Counted from the stretch's first letter, positions 1 to 8,912 are shown. The stretch is 11,974 nucleotides of DNA from Podaxis mareebaensis (GCA_018524725.1 JAEUWP010000346.1:1-11974), one strand, 5' to 3'. The notes: a model not told the origin generated them from the letters alone. Numbers and translations are program-made.

Positions 1-396
1 CTTATCCAGAAAGATGACAATGGAAATGAACACCCATGTGCATTCCAATCAAAGTCATTAACCCCAACAGAGCGAAACTATGCCACACCTGATAAGGAAC
101 TCCTGGCAATCAAGCAAGCCTTCAATGAATGGCACCACTACCTACATTCTGCCCCCTATGAAATTGAAGTTCAATCGGATCATGACAACCTCCGACACTG
201 GCAAGACACCAGAAAACTATTGAAACAACATGTCCGAACCTGGGTTGAATTGCAGGAATACAAGTTCTGCATCAAACATTACCCAGGAAAGGCAATACCA
301 GTTGCTGATGCACTCTCTAGACAACTAGACCACGAAGTTGACAAGTCGAAAGAGAACCTCAACAGAGTCCTCCTCCCAAAAAGAACTCTTTGTTGA
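1..396 (+). pseudogene. Element A pol: RNase H domain (partial, frameshifted at its end)
   Basis: Frame 1 is open from the window edge to a TGA at 394-396. It reads as the C-terminal half of a Gypsy RNase H. Visible landmarks are TPTERNYATPDKELLAIK (acidic E in DKELLA), then VQSDHDNLRHW with the catalytic aspartate, then the linker LSRQLDH leading to integrase. The domain removes the RNA strand of the RNA:DNA hybrid during reverse transcription. Similarity moves to frame 2 at the A5 run 378-382 (KELFVDTI reads in frame 2), so a one-base insertion there is the likely break. The true polypeptide continued into the integrase entry that follows. The N-terminal part of RNase H and the reverse transcriptase are outside the window. 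Confidence 0.88.
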
Positions 397-1810
397 CACT
401 ATCACAGCAGACCGTACACTATCTCCATCACCATCATTCCAGACTGCATCACAATCACCTTCTCCATCACAACCATCGTTAGATGAAAAATGTGAGATCC
501 TTGTGAGACATCATGATCATCACTCCACAGGATATCCAGGCATAGACGAAACAATTCGCTGAGTCTGCACAGAAACTGATTGGCCAGGCCTTTGAGACTT
601 CGCTTGAAATTATGTTACAGGCTGCCATATCTGTCAGCAATTTAATATTGACAGAAGACCCAATCACCCTTCCCTTCACCCCTTGGAGCCATCACCATCA
701 TTATGTCCCTTCACAGACATGTCCATGGACCTTGTTACAGGTCTACCCAAGACTGCCAAAGGCTATGATGCCATATTGTCTGTGGTGGACTGTGGACTTA
801 CAAAGGGGATACTAGTACTACCGACTATGAAAATGGTGACCTTTGAAGACATAGCCACCTTGCTTACAAAGCACTTCTATCCATGCTATGGAATTCCTGC
901 CTCAATTGTAGCAGATCGAGATCCAAGATGGGAAGGGAAAGCCGCTAAAGCATTTTATTCCACCCTAGGAATCGATTTATGACTATCCACCACCTATCAT
1001 CCTCAGTCAGATGGAGTGACAGAATGATCGCACCAAGAACTTGAAGTATACCTATCGAAGTATTGCTACAAAGATCCCAAGTCATGGGCTAACAAACTGT
1101 TGCACTTCGAATACAAGTATAACTCAACCACACATGCCAGAAATGAGAAAATGCCATTTGAGCTTCTCTATGGATATAACCCCCCTCCTATTCCTGAACT
1201 CCTCACCTGAACCAATGCCTCTGCATCGAATGAACGACTATTTGATATAGATCAATCCCAATGTAATGCCACAGAAGTCATGAAGGAAAACGCTAAACAA
1301 ATGATTGCCCAAAGAACACCTCAAACTGAGACATATGAAAAAGGCAACAGAGTTTGGTTAGATGCTAGAAACCTCCCTCTACAGGAACAGAAAGCGAAGA
1401 TTTGTCCTTGAAGATATGGCCCCTTTATCGTCAAGAAGTGAAAAGGACCACTCACATATGAACTTGCCCTGCCTACCACATGGAAGCTTCACCCCACATT
1501 CCATGTCTCTCTCTTGAAACGATACAAGAAGACTGACCAGAATATCTCTGAACCTGAACCTTCTCAGCCAGAGTTAATAGATGGAGAAGAAGAGTATGAA
1601 ATTGAATCTATTATTAACCACAGAACTCGCTGAAGCTGAACTGCCTATCTCGTCCATTGGAAAGGTTATCTGAATTCAGACAATACTTGGGAAGATGAAG
1701 AAAACTTGACAAGAAATGCTTCGAAAATCTTGGTAGAATATAAAAAGAGACACTTCATTCCCCCATTCCAAAAACTCACCACTCTCAAATCTACTCATGT
1801 CAAATGCTAG
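338..1810 (+). pseudogene. Element A pol: integrase and chromodomain, ten internal TGA stops
   Basis: Frame 2 carries the rest of pol to a TAG at 1808-1810. The zinc-binding region has RHHDHHSTGYPG (about 510-545) and CHICQ (about 622-637). Its second histidine reads as tyrosine. The catalytic core has Asp in SMDLVTG (728-730), Asp in IVADRDPRW (914-916) and Glu in DGVTE (1022-1024). The last two are separated by 35 residues, the canonical D,D35E spacing. The GPF/Y-like region (RYGPFIVKK, then LHPTFHVSLLKRY) follows, then a chromodomain at about 1592-1755 with YEIESI, LVHWKGY and NTWEDEENL. Internal TGA codons start at 560, 593, 605, 980, 1025, 1208, 1409, 1439, 1631 and 1637, several at positions normally arginine in the family. 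Integrase joins cDNA to the genome; the chromodomain probably steered insertion to H3K9-methylated chromatin. Dead as read. Confidence 0.9.
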
Positions 1811-3425
1811 CTCCTTTTCTGTCAATGATTATGCTGCCATCAAGCCAGTGACATCCAGAATGGAAAGTTTCACAGAGCTCCTCCATGGAGACTCTCTGAC
1901 CAGAGGATCCGACAGTGACTATGTCGCGATGTCTCCCTCAGACCATCTCAAGTTTGCTACCATCCAGAGCAAACCATCCCCAATCACTAGTACCAACCCA
2001 TTCCACCAACATACATACACTCATCCAACATCTACGACACCTACCTCTGATCCACTGCATGCCAGTCTTCCAAACCACACAATGACTGTTCTGGAAGATG
2101 AAAACTATCAGAATTTCCTTCAACAAGCCCCTGCCACCATTCCCCAAAGGAACTCAGATTGTCATCCATCAGGACAACACCATTGAGTGCTGGACCCATG
2201 AGCATCTGGAAATCTGTCCAATATCCCCAGTCCATATAACCCCTCAAGTAATGTTTACCGGACTGCTACCTCCCTTGCCCAGGCTGCTGGTTATCCAAGT
2301 GCAGCTGACGTACTCACAGACCCAAGAAGCTGGAACCCACCAGCTCCAGAACCAGGAGACGAGTTATGGTTTAATTTCTGAGATGCAGCTACACGACCCC
2401 TCTACAACATCACCTCGCAGTATCGAACCCAGCATCAGGTCCAATATGCAAAGAACCTCGTTAGACAGGTGTGTACCTTCCTCACCACTGCCTTGACCAC
2501 AGAGATCCCTGCCTTTGTCGCCTCGCTCCAACAACAGTATGGAAGCAAGCACACCACAGCACACTCTTCCACCTCAAACCCCTCCTCTGCCACTCACACC
2601 CAACACGCAGAGATGGATCGAGTACCTCAGTCTCAAGAGTCCAGTACAACAGATACTGGAGGCTGAACATGAGTTACACCAGAGAACTATCCCTGGCAGT
2701 ACCAGTGAGATCGAGGAGTCCTTGTTGCTGAGGGAAGAACCTATTCCCATTGAGCATGAACTGACCCATTTGTCCCAGAGACCCTTCAGTCTCAAGCTAA
2801 GGCTTCAGTTGAACAGAAGCCTGACATCACCACCTACCCAAACCTACTGACCCTCGTAAACATCTTAACTCTACAAGGGGAGATGAACCCAATCTCCAAG
2901 TATCCCAATTGGGAATGACACATTTGACAACAAACTCTCCCTCTCACCATCGCGAAACTCCTTCCTCCCAATCTTCTTAGAGTGTATGCACAAGGCTGCT
3001 GGCTTTGTTTAGGAGTAGGGCATATCGCCTCTGATTGTCCAAACCACATGTGTTGATTCTGTCAAGGATGAAATCACCATTCTTGGCAATGCATTCAATG
3101 TCCTCAGACTCCCATTATTCTGTCTCAATATCAATCCCCTGTCAATGGCCCTATGTACAAAGAAGCCAAGAAGCGTGTTCAGTTTCTCACCAACACTCTG
3201 ACTCTCAGCCAAAGAGGACGACAGAATATATTATATGAAGACACCTTTACTCTCATTCCTCGACCTATCCCTCACGATCATGGAGCATTAGAAAATACCA
3301 CCACTGAGTATACCTTCAACCCTATCACGAAGCAAATCAAAGGACGACACATCACTACCAATAACATTCCCATCCAGAATCAATCCAAACGATGTCTCAC
3401 AGAGGTCAACACTTGTTACAGGTAG
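1797..3425 (+). pseudogene. Element A ORF3: post-pol protein with two CCHC zinc knuckles
   Basis: An ATG at 1797 opens frame 3 and the frame runs 542 codons to a TAG at 3423-3425. It is broken only by twelve TGA codons (2184, 2199, 2379, 2664, 2670, 2706, 2751, 2757, 2916, 2925, 3054, 3069). Residues 1-130 are rich in Ser, Thr and Pro and contain SVNDYAAIKPV. About 150-270 looks globular (WNPPAPEPGDELWFNF, then PLYNITSQYRTQHQVQYAK). Knuckle 1 is CWLCLGVGHIASDC (residues 401-414, bases 2997-3038), an exact CX2CX4HX4C. Knuckle 2 (residues 419-432, bases 3051-3092) has the same spacing with TGA at two inner positions. The tail 433-542 is basic. The ORF overlaps the pol stop by 14 nt and ends 34 nt before the LTR, so it belongs to the element. 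The knuckles suggest nucleic-acid binding. The function is unknown to me; a second Gag-like or RNA-binding accessory protein is one possibility. I see no signal peptide or membrane segment supporting an envelope. Confidence 0.78.
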
Positions 3426-3447
3426 ATCAATCTGGAGTTCGATTGTA

Positions 3448-3459
3448 CAAAGGGGATGA
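3448..3459 (+). other. Polypurine tract of element A (plus-strand primer)
   Basis: CAAAGGGGATGA lies directly before the LTR start, with a pure purine run AAAGGGGA at 3449-3456. In LTR elements such a run resists RNase H and primes plus-strand DNA synthesis, fixing the left end of the 3' LTR. It sits 22 nt after the ORF3 stop, as expected for the end of the coding part. Confidence 0.7.
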
Positions 3460-4105
3460 TGTTACACTCCTCTTCCTTCCACTGTCATCTTTGCTCCTCT
3501 TGTATTCCACCTCCTTGTTCACCAGCTGTCTTCCCACTCTTGGACTCCAAGTGTCCGCCTTGATCTGACTTCCATCATGACTTTTGGTCCCACTTCGGAT
3601 CTTCCAAAGTCACACTATGTTTAGCACTTGGGCTCGGTGACATGTTGTATAATAATAGTTGCCTTCTGTAGATCTCATCTCACCTTGGGCTCGGTCTTCT
3701 ATACTTAGAGTGCTGAAGTAATTACAAAGATTCTCCTTTAGGATATGTAGGATAGCAATTGCCTTAGTATTTAGATAGCTTGTAAAGTAAGTAGAACTTA
3801 GCTTTACAATCACTTGTACATAGCATGAGAATAGTGAGGACTGTCTTCTGCTTTATCTTCTTGCCATGTGAGAGCTCTACCTGCCTCAACAGGATAACTG
3901 GCATAACAGCTAAACCTACAGAGTAGCCTGTGGCCTTACAAGTCGTATCTCTCCATAGGCAGTCCCTGCAAGATTTCCAGCCAGCCTCTAGTTCTCTCAG
4001 GAGAATGGATGGGTGTTCCATTTCAGGAACTTAATAGTGCTGGGTTGTCTTAGGACAGTATCTCTCCGCACTGAGACAACGTGTAGAAACCATCTCTATG
4101 TAACA
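3460..4105 (+). repeat. 3' LTR of element A, 646 bp
   Basis: It begins TGTTACAC at 3460 directly after the polypurine tract and ends ATGTAACA at 4105, giving a perfect 6-bp terminal inverted repeat TGTTAC/GTAACA with the usual TG...CA ends. A TATA-like stretch (TATAATAAT, about 3648) and a duplicated 12-mer lie in its first third. The base after 4105 resumes the minus-strand RNase H reading of element B, an independent proof of the right boundary. The 5' LTR is outside the window, so LTR identity, and hence age, cannot be read. The region holds only antisense and chance ORFs; I see no gene. Confidence 0.82.
3627..3695 (+). promoter_or_regulatory. Putative LTR promoter: TATA box between two copies of a 12-mer
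   Basis: CTTGGGCTCGGT occurs at 3627-3638 and again at 3684-3695, 57 bp apart. TATAATAAT lies between the copies at about 3648. Transcription of the element would start shortly downstream of such a TATA box. Both 12-mer copies keep their CpG although the element is losing CpGs elsewhere. Promoter function is inference; the duplication is seen directly. Confidence 0.4.
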
Positions 4106-4480
4106 GTTTACCAGGATTATTCAACATTCCAAACAGATACTTAGTGTCAGTTTCAATCACCAAGTTTCTACACCCTCTTAATAAATAGGCTTCTTCTTCT
4201 AGTGCCATCCTTAACCTGTACAATTCTTGCTTGGGTTGTGAATACCACTGTTGTCTGGGATCCATTAATATGGAATTGAATTTGACATAATGAATCTGCT
4301 TAGGGTCTATATTATCGTGTTGATAGATATAATACCCTACTGCTCTCCATGAGGAGTCTACTGCCATTACAATGGGTTGCTTGCTAGGAAACTTAGGATT
4401 CCTAGTATGAAAGCACTCTCGTATCTTATTTTTTAACTGCTGTTGCACTAGCTGTGGGTTTTCCCCCTTGGTAGGAACAG
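4106..4480 (-). pseudogene. Element B pol: RNase H domain, cut off by insertion of element A
   Basis: The frame reads VMAVDSSWRAVGYYIYQ (first catalytic Asp, about 4355), then KQELYRLRMALEEE (catalytic Glu) and LVIETDTKYLFGMLNNPGK (third catalytic Asp). It is then lost at 4106. Beyond that point the frame runs 56 bases into A's LTR before stopping at 4050, and those residues are not element B. The domain is in a different frame (-1) from the reverse transcriptase upstream. The stretch normally linking the two, the thumb and connection, is largely missing: only about 45 codons separate GFDCSYQGGKP from VDSS, where I expect roughly 90-100. An out-of-frame internal deletion near 4440-4480 is the likely cause. 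The D-E-D residues survive, but the domain is truncated. Confidence 0.82.
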
Positions 4481-5823
4481 TCAAACCCAATGATTGTAAT
4501 ATGATCAGCACAAATCATAGTCTTGGGTCCTGAAAATGTTCCTCCCATGTACTTCATTCTCTGTAAGATTCTATTGACTGTTTGCATATGCTCCCATATG
4601 AAGTGACGAATCCCTGGATTCTCATGTAGAACTTCATAACTTCTGTCAGGTTGTTCATAGTGAGATATAGGACCTCTAATAGGTACATTGTCTATGTGGG
4701 GCATAGTGTATTCTGGTATCTCATCTTGCAGGATGTAAGTTACATCATCATGAAAGATTGGAATGGAATTAGTCCAACCCATTGGTAGGGTGACCAACCA
4801 TAATGCTCCAAAGGGTGTCTGGAAGGTGGTCAAGTCTCATGACGATTCTGCTAACTGTTGCTCATCACAACCAACATACAAATCTAATACTCCATTACAT
4901 GTGTGACCAGCAAAGTGCATTGCCAATTCTTCTGTAGCTGGAGGCAAACCTGAGTGTGCTATTGTTACTCAATTAAGCAGTTCCAGGCTATGAACCAATC
5001 TAAGACTTTTTCTGTCCTTCTTAACTACACAGAACCATTGTGACCTGTAAGAGGAGTTTGATGGTTCATATACTCCCACATCAATTTTTTGTCTGATGAT
5101 TTTACATACTTCACCATAGATAGCTGGGGGTATTCTGAAATGTTTTTCTACCCATGGCATATGGGCTATTGTCAGAATTTCTATAGGAGGGAAATACTCT
5201 TCTTTGAACTTTCTGCATTCTGTGTCATCCCACACAAAAGCTTCATTATGTTTGGCTATTAACCAATGCATAAGTTTCCACTCTTCTGTAGTGAGAAACT
5301 CTGATCTGTGCCCTGCATCCATCTTACATATATGATCTTCTGTGTAGTGGCCCTTGGGTTGGAATTCTGGTGGCTGTACAGGGAGTACTGGCAGATTGGC
5401 TAGGGGATCTCCTTTAATTTCTTGAGTGATCCAAAACTTCTCTGGCAGCTCTCCAAGTACTGGTTTAACTTTTAATGCTACTGGTTTGTACTTCTTCACA
5501 AAGCATAAAGCAGTATCATTCTGGGTCCATGGACTGTCTACCAGGGTTACTGCAATAACTGCCAATGGTCCAGCAGGTCCCATATTTTCTGACTGAATAT
5601 ACTGTTGAAAAATCTTCTTTTCTGGTAGATTAGAGTCTTCCAAACTTTTAATAAGATAAAGTAAATTAACTTCATCTTCTCTCATCTCACTCACAGAGAT
5701 CCTGGTGATCTCACTGACATAGGGCTGACTATCTTTTCTGAGTGAGATGACACATGCAACCTCTCCTTCAGCCCCATTCTCAAATTCATTGAGGTCTTCT
5801 AAAAATTCTGTTCTTTGATGCAA
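4426..5823 (-). pseudogene. Element B pol: reverse transcriptase with two TGA stops and a mutated active site
   Basis: One frame runs from about 5823 to a stop at 4426, with TGA at 4969-4971 and 4837-4839. Landmarks in order: a linker to about 5310, EWKLMHWLIAKHNEAFVWDD, the N-terminal RT region (HFRIPPAIYGEVCKIIRQK, then YRSQWFCVVKKD), LDLYVGCDEQ with the first catalytic Asp (about 4870), TTFQTPFGALWLVTLPMGW, and the YxDD box as HIDNVPIRGP. There the second Asp is Asn (codon at 4687-4689) and the leading Tyr is His. It would have copied the element RNA into DNA. The frame joins the protease ORF in the -1 register at a T5 run (+ strand A5 at 5801-5805), so an indel there, or recoding, is needed. 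Inactive as read. Confidence 0.87.
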
Positions 5824-6893
5824 GGTAGCTGTCCCCTAGCATACATTGTGAGAGCTGTCCTCTCCTTCATATTGGGGTCAGTGATACTAATGTACTTACT
5901 ACCCTCAACTGAGTTCATGATGTGGCTCTCAGTTATAACATCAAATGGTCTGCCTAGTAATACATGATAAGGAGCTTCCTCCATCACATGTACTTGTGAA
6001 TGTACTGTAACATTTCCAAATGTAAACAGAACATTTTTAGCTAGGCCACAAGTCCTAGTTATCTGTCTGTTTGCACTCTGCATGTTTATGGCTAACTCAG
6101 GATCCCAAGCTAACTTGCAGTCACTAGCCACATCTTGCAACATGGAGACTATCTGTGAGCCACTATCTAGTAAGGCTTCTTCTTCTTTAAGCCTGTTGAC
6201 TAGGGCTGGAATAATGTGTAGTGCAGCCATATCTTTGGCTGTTACTAGGTCATCTTTAGTTACAGTAAATACTTGCCTTTCCCTATCATTGTAGGGTAGA
6301 CTTTCTATATACTGCATGACTGAATCTTTAATTTTCCAAGTCTGAATTGGTTGACCCATAAGGTCGATACCTGATTCACAGACTTTTACTGGTGCTGCTA
6401 GTGTGTTTACTGCGACAAACTGCTGTTCTTGAGGAACCTGCTGCTCAGGTTCCTCTTCTTCTATTTCTAAAGAATTGGCCATGCTAGTGGGAACTCTTTT
6501 CTTACTGATAATATCTTTGCATACCTCTCTGATTTTTGGTGCAACAGCTAAAAATTCTTTCTGTGTCAGCTTAATTTCATTACCCACGAATCTCATGAGT
6601 ATTTCTTCTATGCTAACTCCTTCTTCTACTTCGGCACAATGCCTGTAGTTAGGAGGTTTCTTATCTCTGAAATACCTAGCCAGTATAGGTGGTACCTCAA
6701 CTACTGGTTTCATTTCTGGTACTTTCCTTACAGGAAAGTAATTCTTCTGAGGGTTAGTATAAGCCCTTGGTTTGTCTAGTTTTTCTACTGGAGGAGGAGT
6801 TGGTTCTTTCTTGCTAAGGTCATCTTTGCTACTGTCCTCTGTCACCTGCAGCTTTTGAAATGTGACCTTCTTTTCAAAAGGTGGCTTCTTCAT
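5799..6893 (-). CDS. Element B pol: aspartic protease region, uninterrupted
   Basis: 364 codons from ATG (6891-6893) to TAG (5799-5801), the longest unbroken frame of element B. The first third is Lys, Pro and Glu rich (KKPPFEKKVTFQ, PTPPPVEKLDKPR). About residues 65-140 (VEVPPILARYFRDK, then GNEIKLTQKEFLAVAPKIREV) resembles the conserved pre-protease segment of basidiomycete Gypsy polyproteins, which I recall being annotated DUF4100. The retropepsin part carries EALLDSGSQIVSM (catalytic Asp near 6165) and later HVLLGRPFDVITES, the second protease signature. It would have cleaved Gag and Pol. The frame is -1 relative to gag and remains open upstream of the ATG to about 6926, overlapping the gag end. 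Expression by frameshift or reinitiation is therefore possible. Intact alone but part of a dead element. Confidence 0.82.
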   Translation of the reverse strand: MKKPPFEKKVTFQKLQVTEDSSKDDLSKKEPTPPPVEKLDKPRAYTNPQKNYFPVRKVPEMKPVVEVPPILARYFRDKKPPNYRHCAEVEEGVSIEEILMRFVGNEIKLTQKEFLAVAPKIREVCKDIISKKRVPTSMANSLEIEEEEPEQQVPQEQQFVAVNTLAAPVKVCESGIDLMGQPIQTWKIKDSVMQYIESLPYNDRERQVFTVTKDDLVTAKDMAALHIIPALVNRLKEEEALLDSGSQIVSMLQDVASDCKLAWDPELAINMQSANRQITRTCGLAKNVLFTFGNVTVHSQVHVMEEAPYHVLLGRPFDVITESHIMNSVEGSKYISITDPNMKERTALTMYARGQLPCIKEQNF

Positions 6894-6901
6894 CAGACAT
6901 T

Positions 6902-8758
6902 CTAGAAACCTGACTTCTTTGTCACATCCCTTGTCTGAACATACATTTTGCCAAGTTTACTTAGCAAGTCTTCTAAGTTATCTTCTTCTAATGGTGGAGG
7001 TGCCTGTTCTGGCTGTTTAGCCTTTCCACCAAAGGCTTGGATCATTGCCTCCATGCTAGTGAGCCAACCTTTCAGGTGCTCTAATTCTAAAGCCTGTGGA
7101 TCAGGCTTCTTTTCTTCCACACATTGTTGTAGTGTAACAAGTGTGTTAGCTCTGCTACTACTATATGGGCTGGGATAACCTGTGTCTGGTTCATCATCAT
7201 CCTGAGGTAACTCAGGTAGGCCATAGATCATCATGGCCACAGTTTGCAGTAAGTATTTATCTATGCACTGCTTTATGGACAAGCTGGGCTTGCATGGGAT
7301 CCTGGTGCCATTCATGAAATGCAGTTGTGAACCTTCTTGTTTAATCTTTCCATCTTTTTCATCTTGTATTTTGACTGGACAGATGACCCAGTGATGGCCT
7401 TGTTCATTACAATAGAAACATCCTTGGCCATTCATGCTAGGAGGGAAACCATTATTTGGTGGTATGCCTATTGACTGATTCTGTTGATGATAATTGCCAC
7501 CTGACATGACCTTAGCTAGACCACTTGTGAGTGTAGACTTTAATGAATCAAGTGAGCTTTGCAGCTTGCATTGATTCAGTTCCATAGTATCTTTTAAACA
7601 GTTCACCTCCTGCTGAACTGTTTCTACATTGGTACTTAATGTGACTGTGGGCTCCATAGGCTCTCACTTCACATGTGGTACTGAGTTTCATGAAAATGTC
7701 TCTGCTTGCCCATGTCTGCATTCATACTGTAATGCATGGGCAATGGTTTTTCTGCTAACCAGCTCAACTGCCTTGTCCATGACTTCCTTAATTTCATAAG
7801 GGTCTTCAGTGTGGCTCTTGCCTTGCTGATTAACTTTTAGTGTTCCTTGAATACTAAGTCTGGTATTCAAGGCATCATGGAAGTCTGGGCTAAGTGTCCT
7901 GATGAACACTTTGACTAATTCTCTGTTAGATACTACTGCAGGATCTGCTAGACATTTATTTGCAATATAATTAAACTTCTGTTTGAAAGCAATTAGATCA
8001 TCTGCATCATGTAGTGTGATGCCACTGTATTCTCTGCATAGATTACAAAGATCCTCAATGTGACCTTGGTTGTCCTCGAGAGTGCCTCCATAATCTTTGT
8101 TAATCTTTCATGTGAATGTGTCCCAATCTGCACCTGTGTATTCAGGTAAACTGACCCATTCCTCATGTAGTTCTGGTTCTAGGTAGCAAACAGCCCATTT
8201 GATTTTCTCAGCATCGCTACTGACCTCTGATATTTCAAAATGGCTGTTTAATCACCATATGTAATCTTTAAGGGTGGATGAGTGTCCATCCCATCTGGGT
8301 GTGCCATTTGTGAATGGCTGAGGCATGTGTGGTGCCTTTGTCATTTTGCTGCTGGAGTTCATGTGACTGGTAGTACTAGTTGGATTATTATTCGACAGTT
8401 GTGTCAAATACTGTGGTTGTGAACTGGTACTCATGAATGGGTCAAATTGACCTGGTATCATCTGTTTACTGGTTGTTGTAGGATCAAGTGAAATACTTGG
8501 TTCAGATAATGAACCAAGCTCTATTTTTATTTCTGTAGAACTGGTATTTGAAGGGATGCTAGATGGTGCTCATGACCTTCTAATTGGGTGACCTAAGGGA
8601 TGTTCTGGGTTGTCTAATATCAGTGATAAACTGGCTCTCTGTGAATTTCATGTTCTTCTGCCCTGTTCCAGTGCAGTGACTCACTCATTGTCTACTAAGT
8701 CTGTAAAAGACCTCTTTGCTCTGTAGTACAGGTTGCCCCTGTATGGATGTATGGTCAC
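6902..8758 (-). pseudogene. Element B gag: nucleocapsid polyprotein with CCHC knuckle, seven TGA stops
   Basis: A single minus-strand frame of about 619 codons ends at TAG 6902-6904. TGA codons lie at 8681, 8648, 8570, 8252, 8108, 7688 and 7664 (lowest coordinate of each). The N-terminal part has HPYRGNLYYRAKRSF, then Ser/Thr-rich sequence (about 8570-8290). The retrotransposon-gag core spans about 8280-7700 (PRWDGHSSTLKDYIW, EPELHEEWVSLPEYTGADW, NRELVKVFIRTLSPDFHDAL). A Gln-rich, coiled-coil-like stretch follows (about 7650-7520). The knuckle CFYCNEQGHHWVIC (7379-7420) is an exact CX2CX4HX4C. The C-terminal part has a Leu/Glu-rich helix-like segment. Gag packages the element RNA into virus-like particles. 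No in-frame ATG is visible between 8800 and 8461, so the original start is lost or uncertain. I put the left end of recognisable coding at 8758. Confidence 0.83.
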
Positions 8759-8833
8759 TAGACCAGAAATAAAATGAAAATACAAGAAAAATAAAAAGTA
8801 TCACACTACTACCTCAATCAAAACTGAAACTCC

Positions 8834-8851
8834 CCCTCACAGTGGGCTCCA
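8834..8851 (-). other. Putative primer-binding site of element B
   Basis: Read on the minus strand: TGGAGCCCACTGTGAGGG, starting with the TGG that pairs with a tRNA CCA end and lying just inside the proposed LTR edge. The matching tRNA would end in AGTGGGCT plus CCA. It is not the initiator-methionine type (TGGTA...) used by Ty3. Position and TGG start support it; the tRNA is not identified. Confidence 0.5.
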
Positions 8852-8912
8852 GATGATGGGGCAGCAAATGGATTACTATTGAATATAACAGATAATAGGT
8901 ATGGTGTGAAGC

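Larger units (their letters stand above)
1..4105 (+). mobile_element. Element A: 3' part of a chromodomain Ty3/Gypsy retrotransposon
   Basis: Order seen on the plus strand: RNase H, integrase with HHCC-like and D,D,E motifs, chromodomain, an extra open frame with two CCHC knuckles, polypurine tract, 3' LTR. The pol order RH-IN-chromodomain is that of chromoviruses (Ty3/Gypsy, Tf1-like), which are common in fungi. The 5' LTR, gag, protease and reverse transcriptase lie left of the window. The right end is sharp: the LTR closes with GTAACA at 4105, and the next base continues the antisense RNase H reading of element B. The element carries 22 in-frame TGA stops and one frameshift, so it is non-autonomous now. 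Confidence 0.9.

Noticed and set aside
2098..2850. ORFs in frame 1 over the ORF3 region (2098-2496, 2515-2850)
   Set aside because: They are shadows. Frame 3 carries the continuous reading with the zinc knuckles and only TGA interruptions.
560..3071. TGA read as a sense codon (alternative genetic code)
   Set aside because: Known TGA reassignments give Trp, Cys or Gly, whereas the family contexts call for Arg. The elements also carry many ordinary TGG Trp codons, and decay explains the rest.
1797..3425. ORF3 as an envelope gene because of its position after pol
   Set aside because: No signal peptide, fusion-peptide-like or transmembrane segment is seen. Zinc knuckles point to nucleic-acid binding instead.
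3460..3908. Shorter LTR of element A ending at GCATAACA (3908)
   Set aside because: It gives a 5-bp TGTTA/TAACA match, but the end at 4105 gives a 6-bp perfect match and joins exactly to the resumed RNase H reading of element B.
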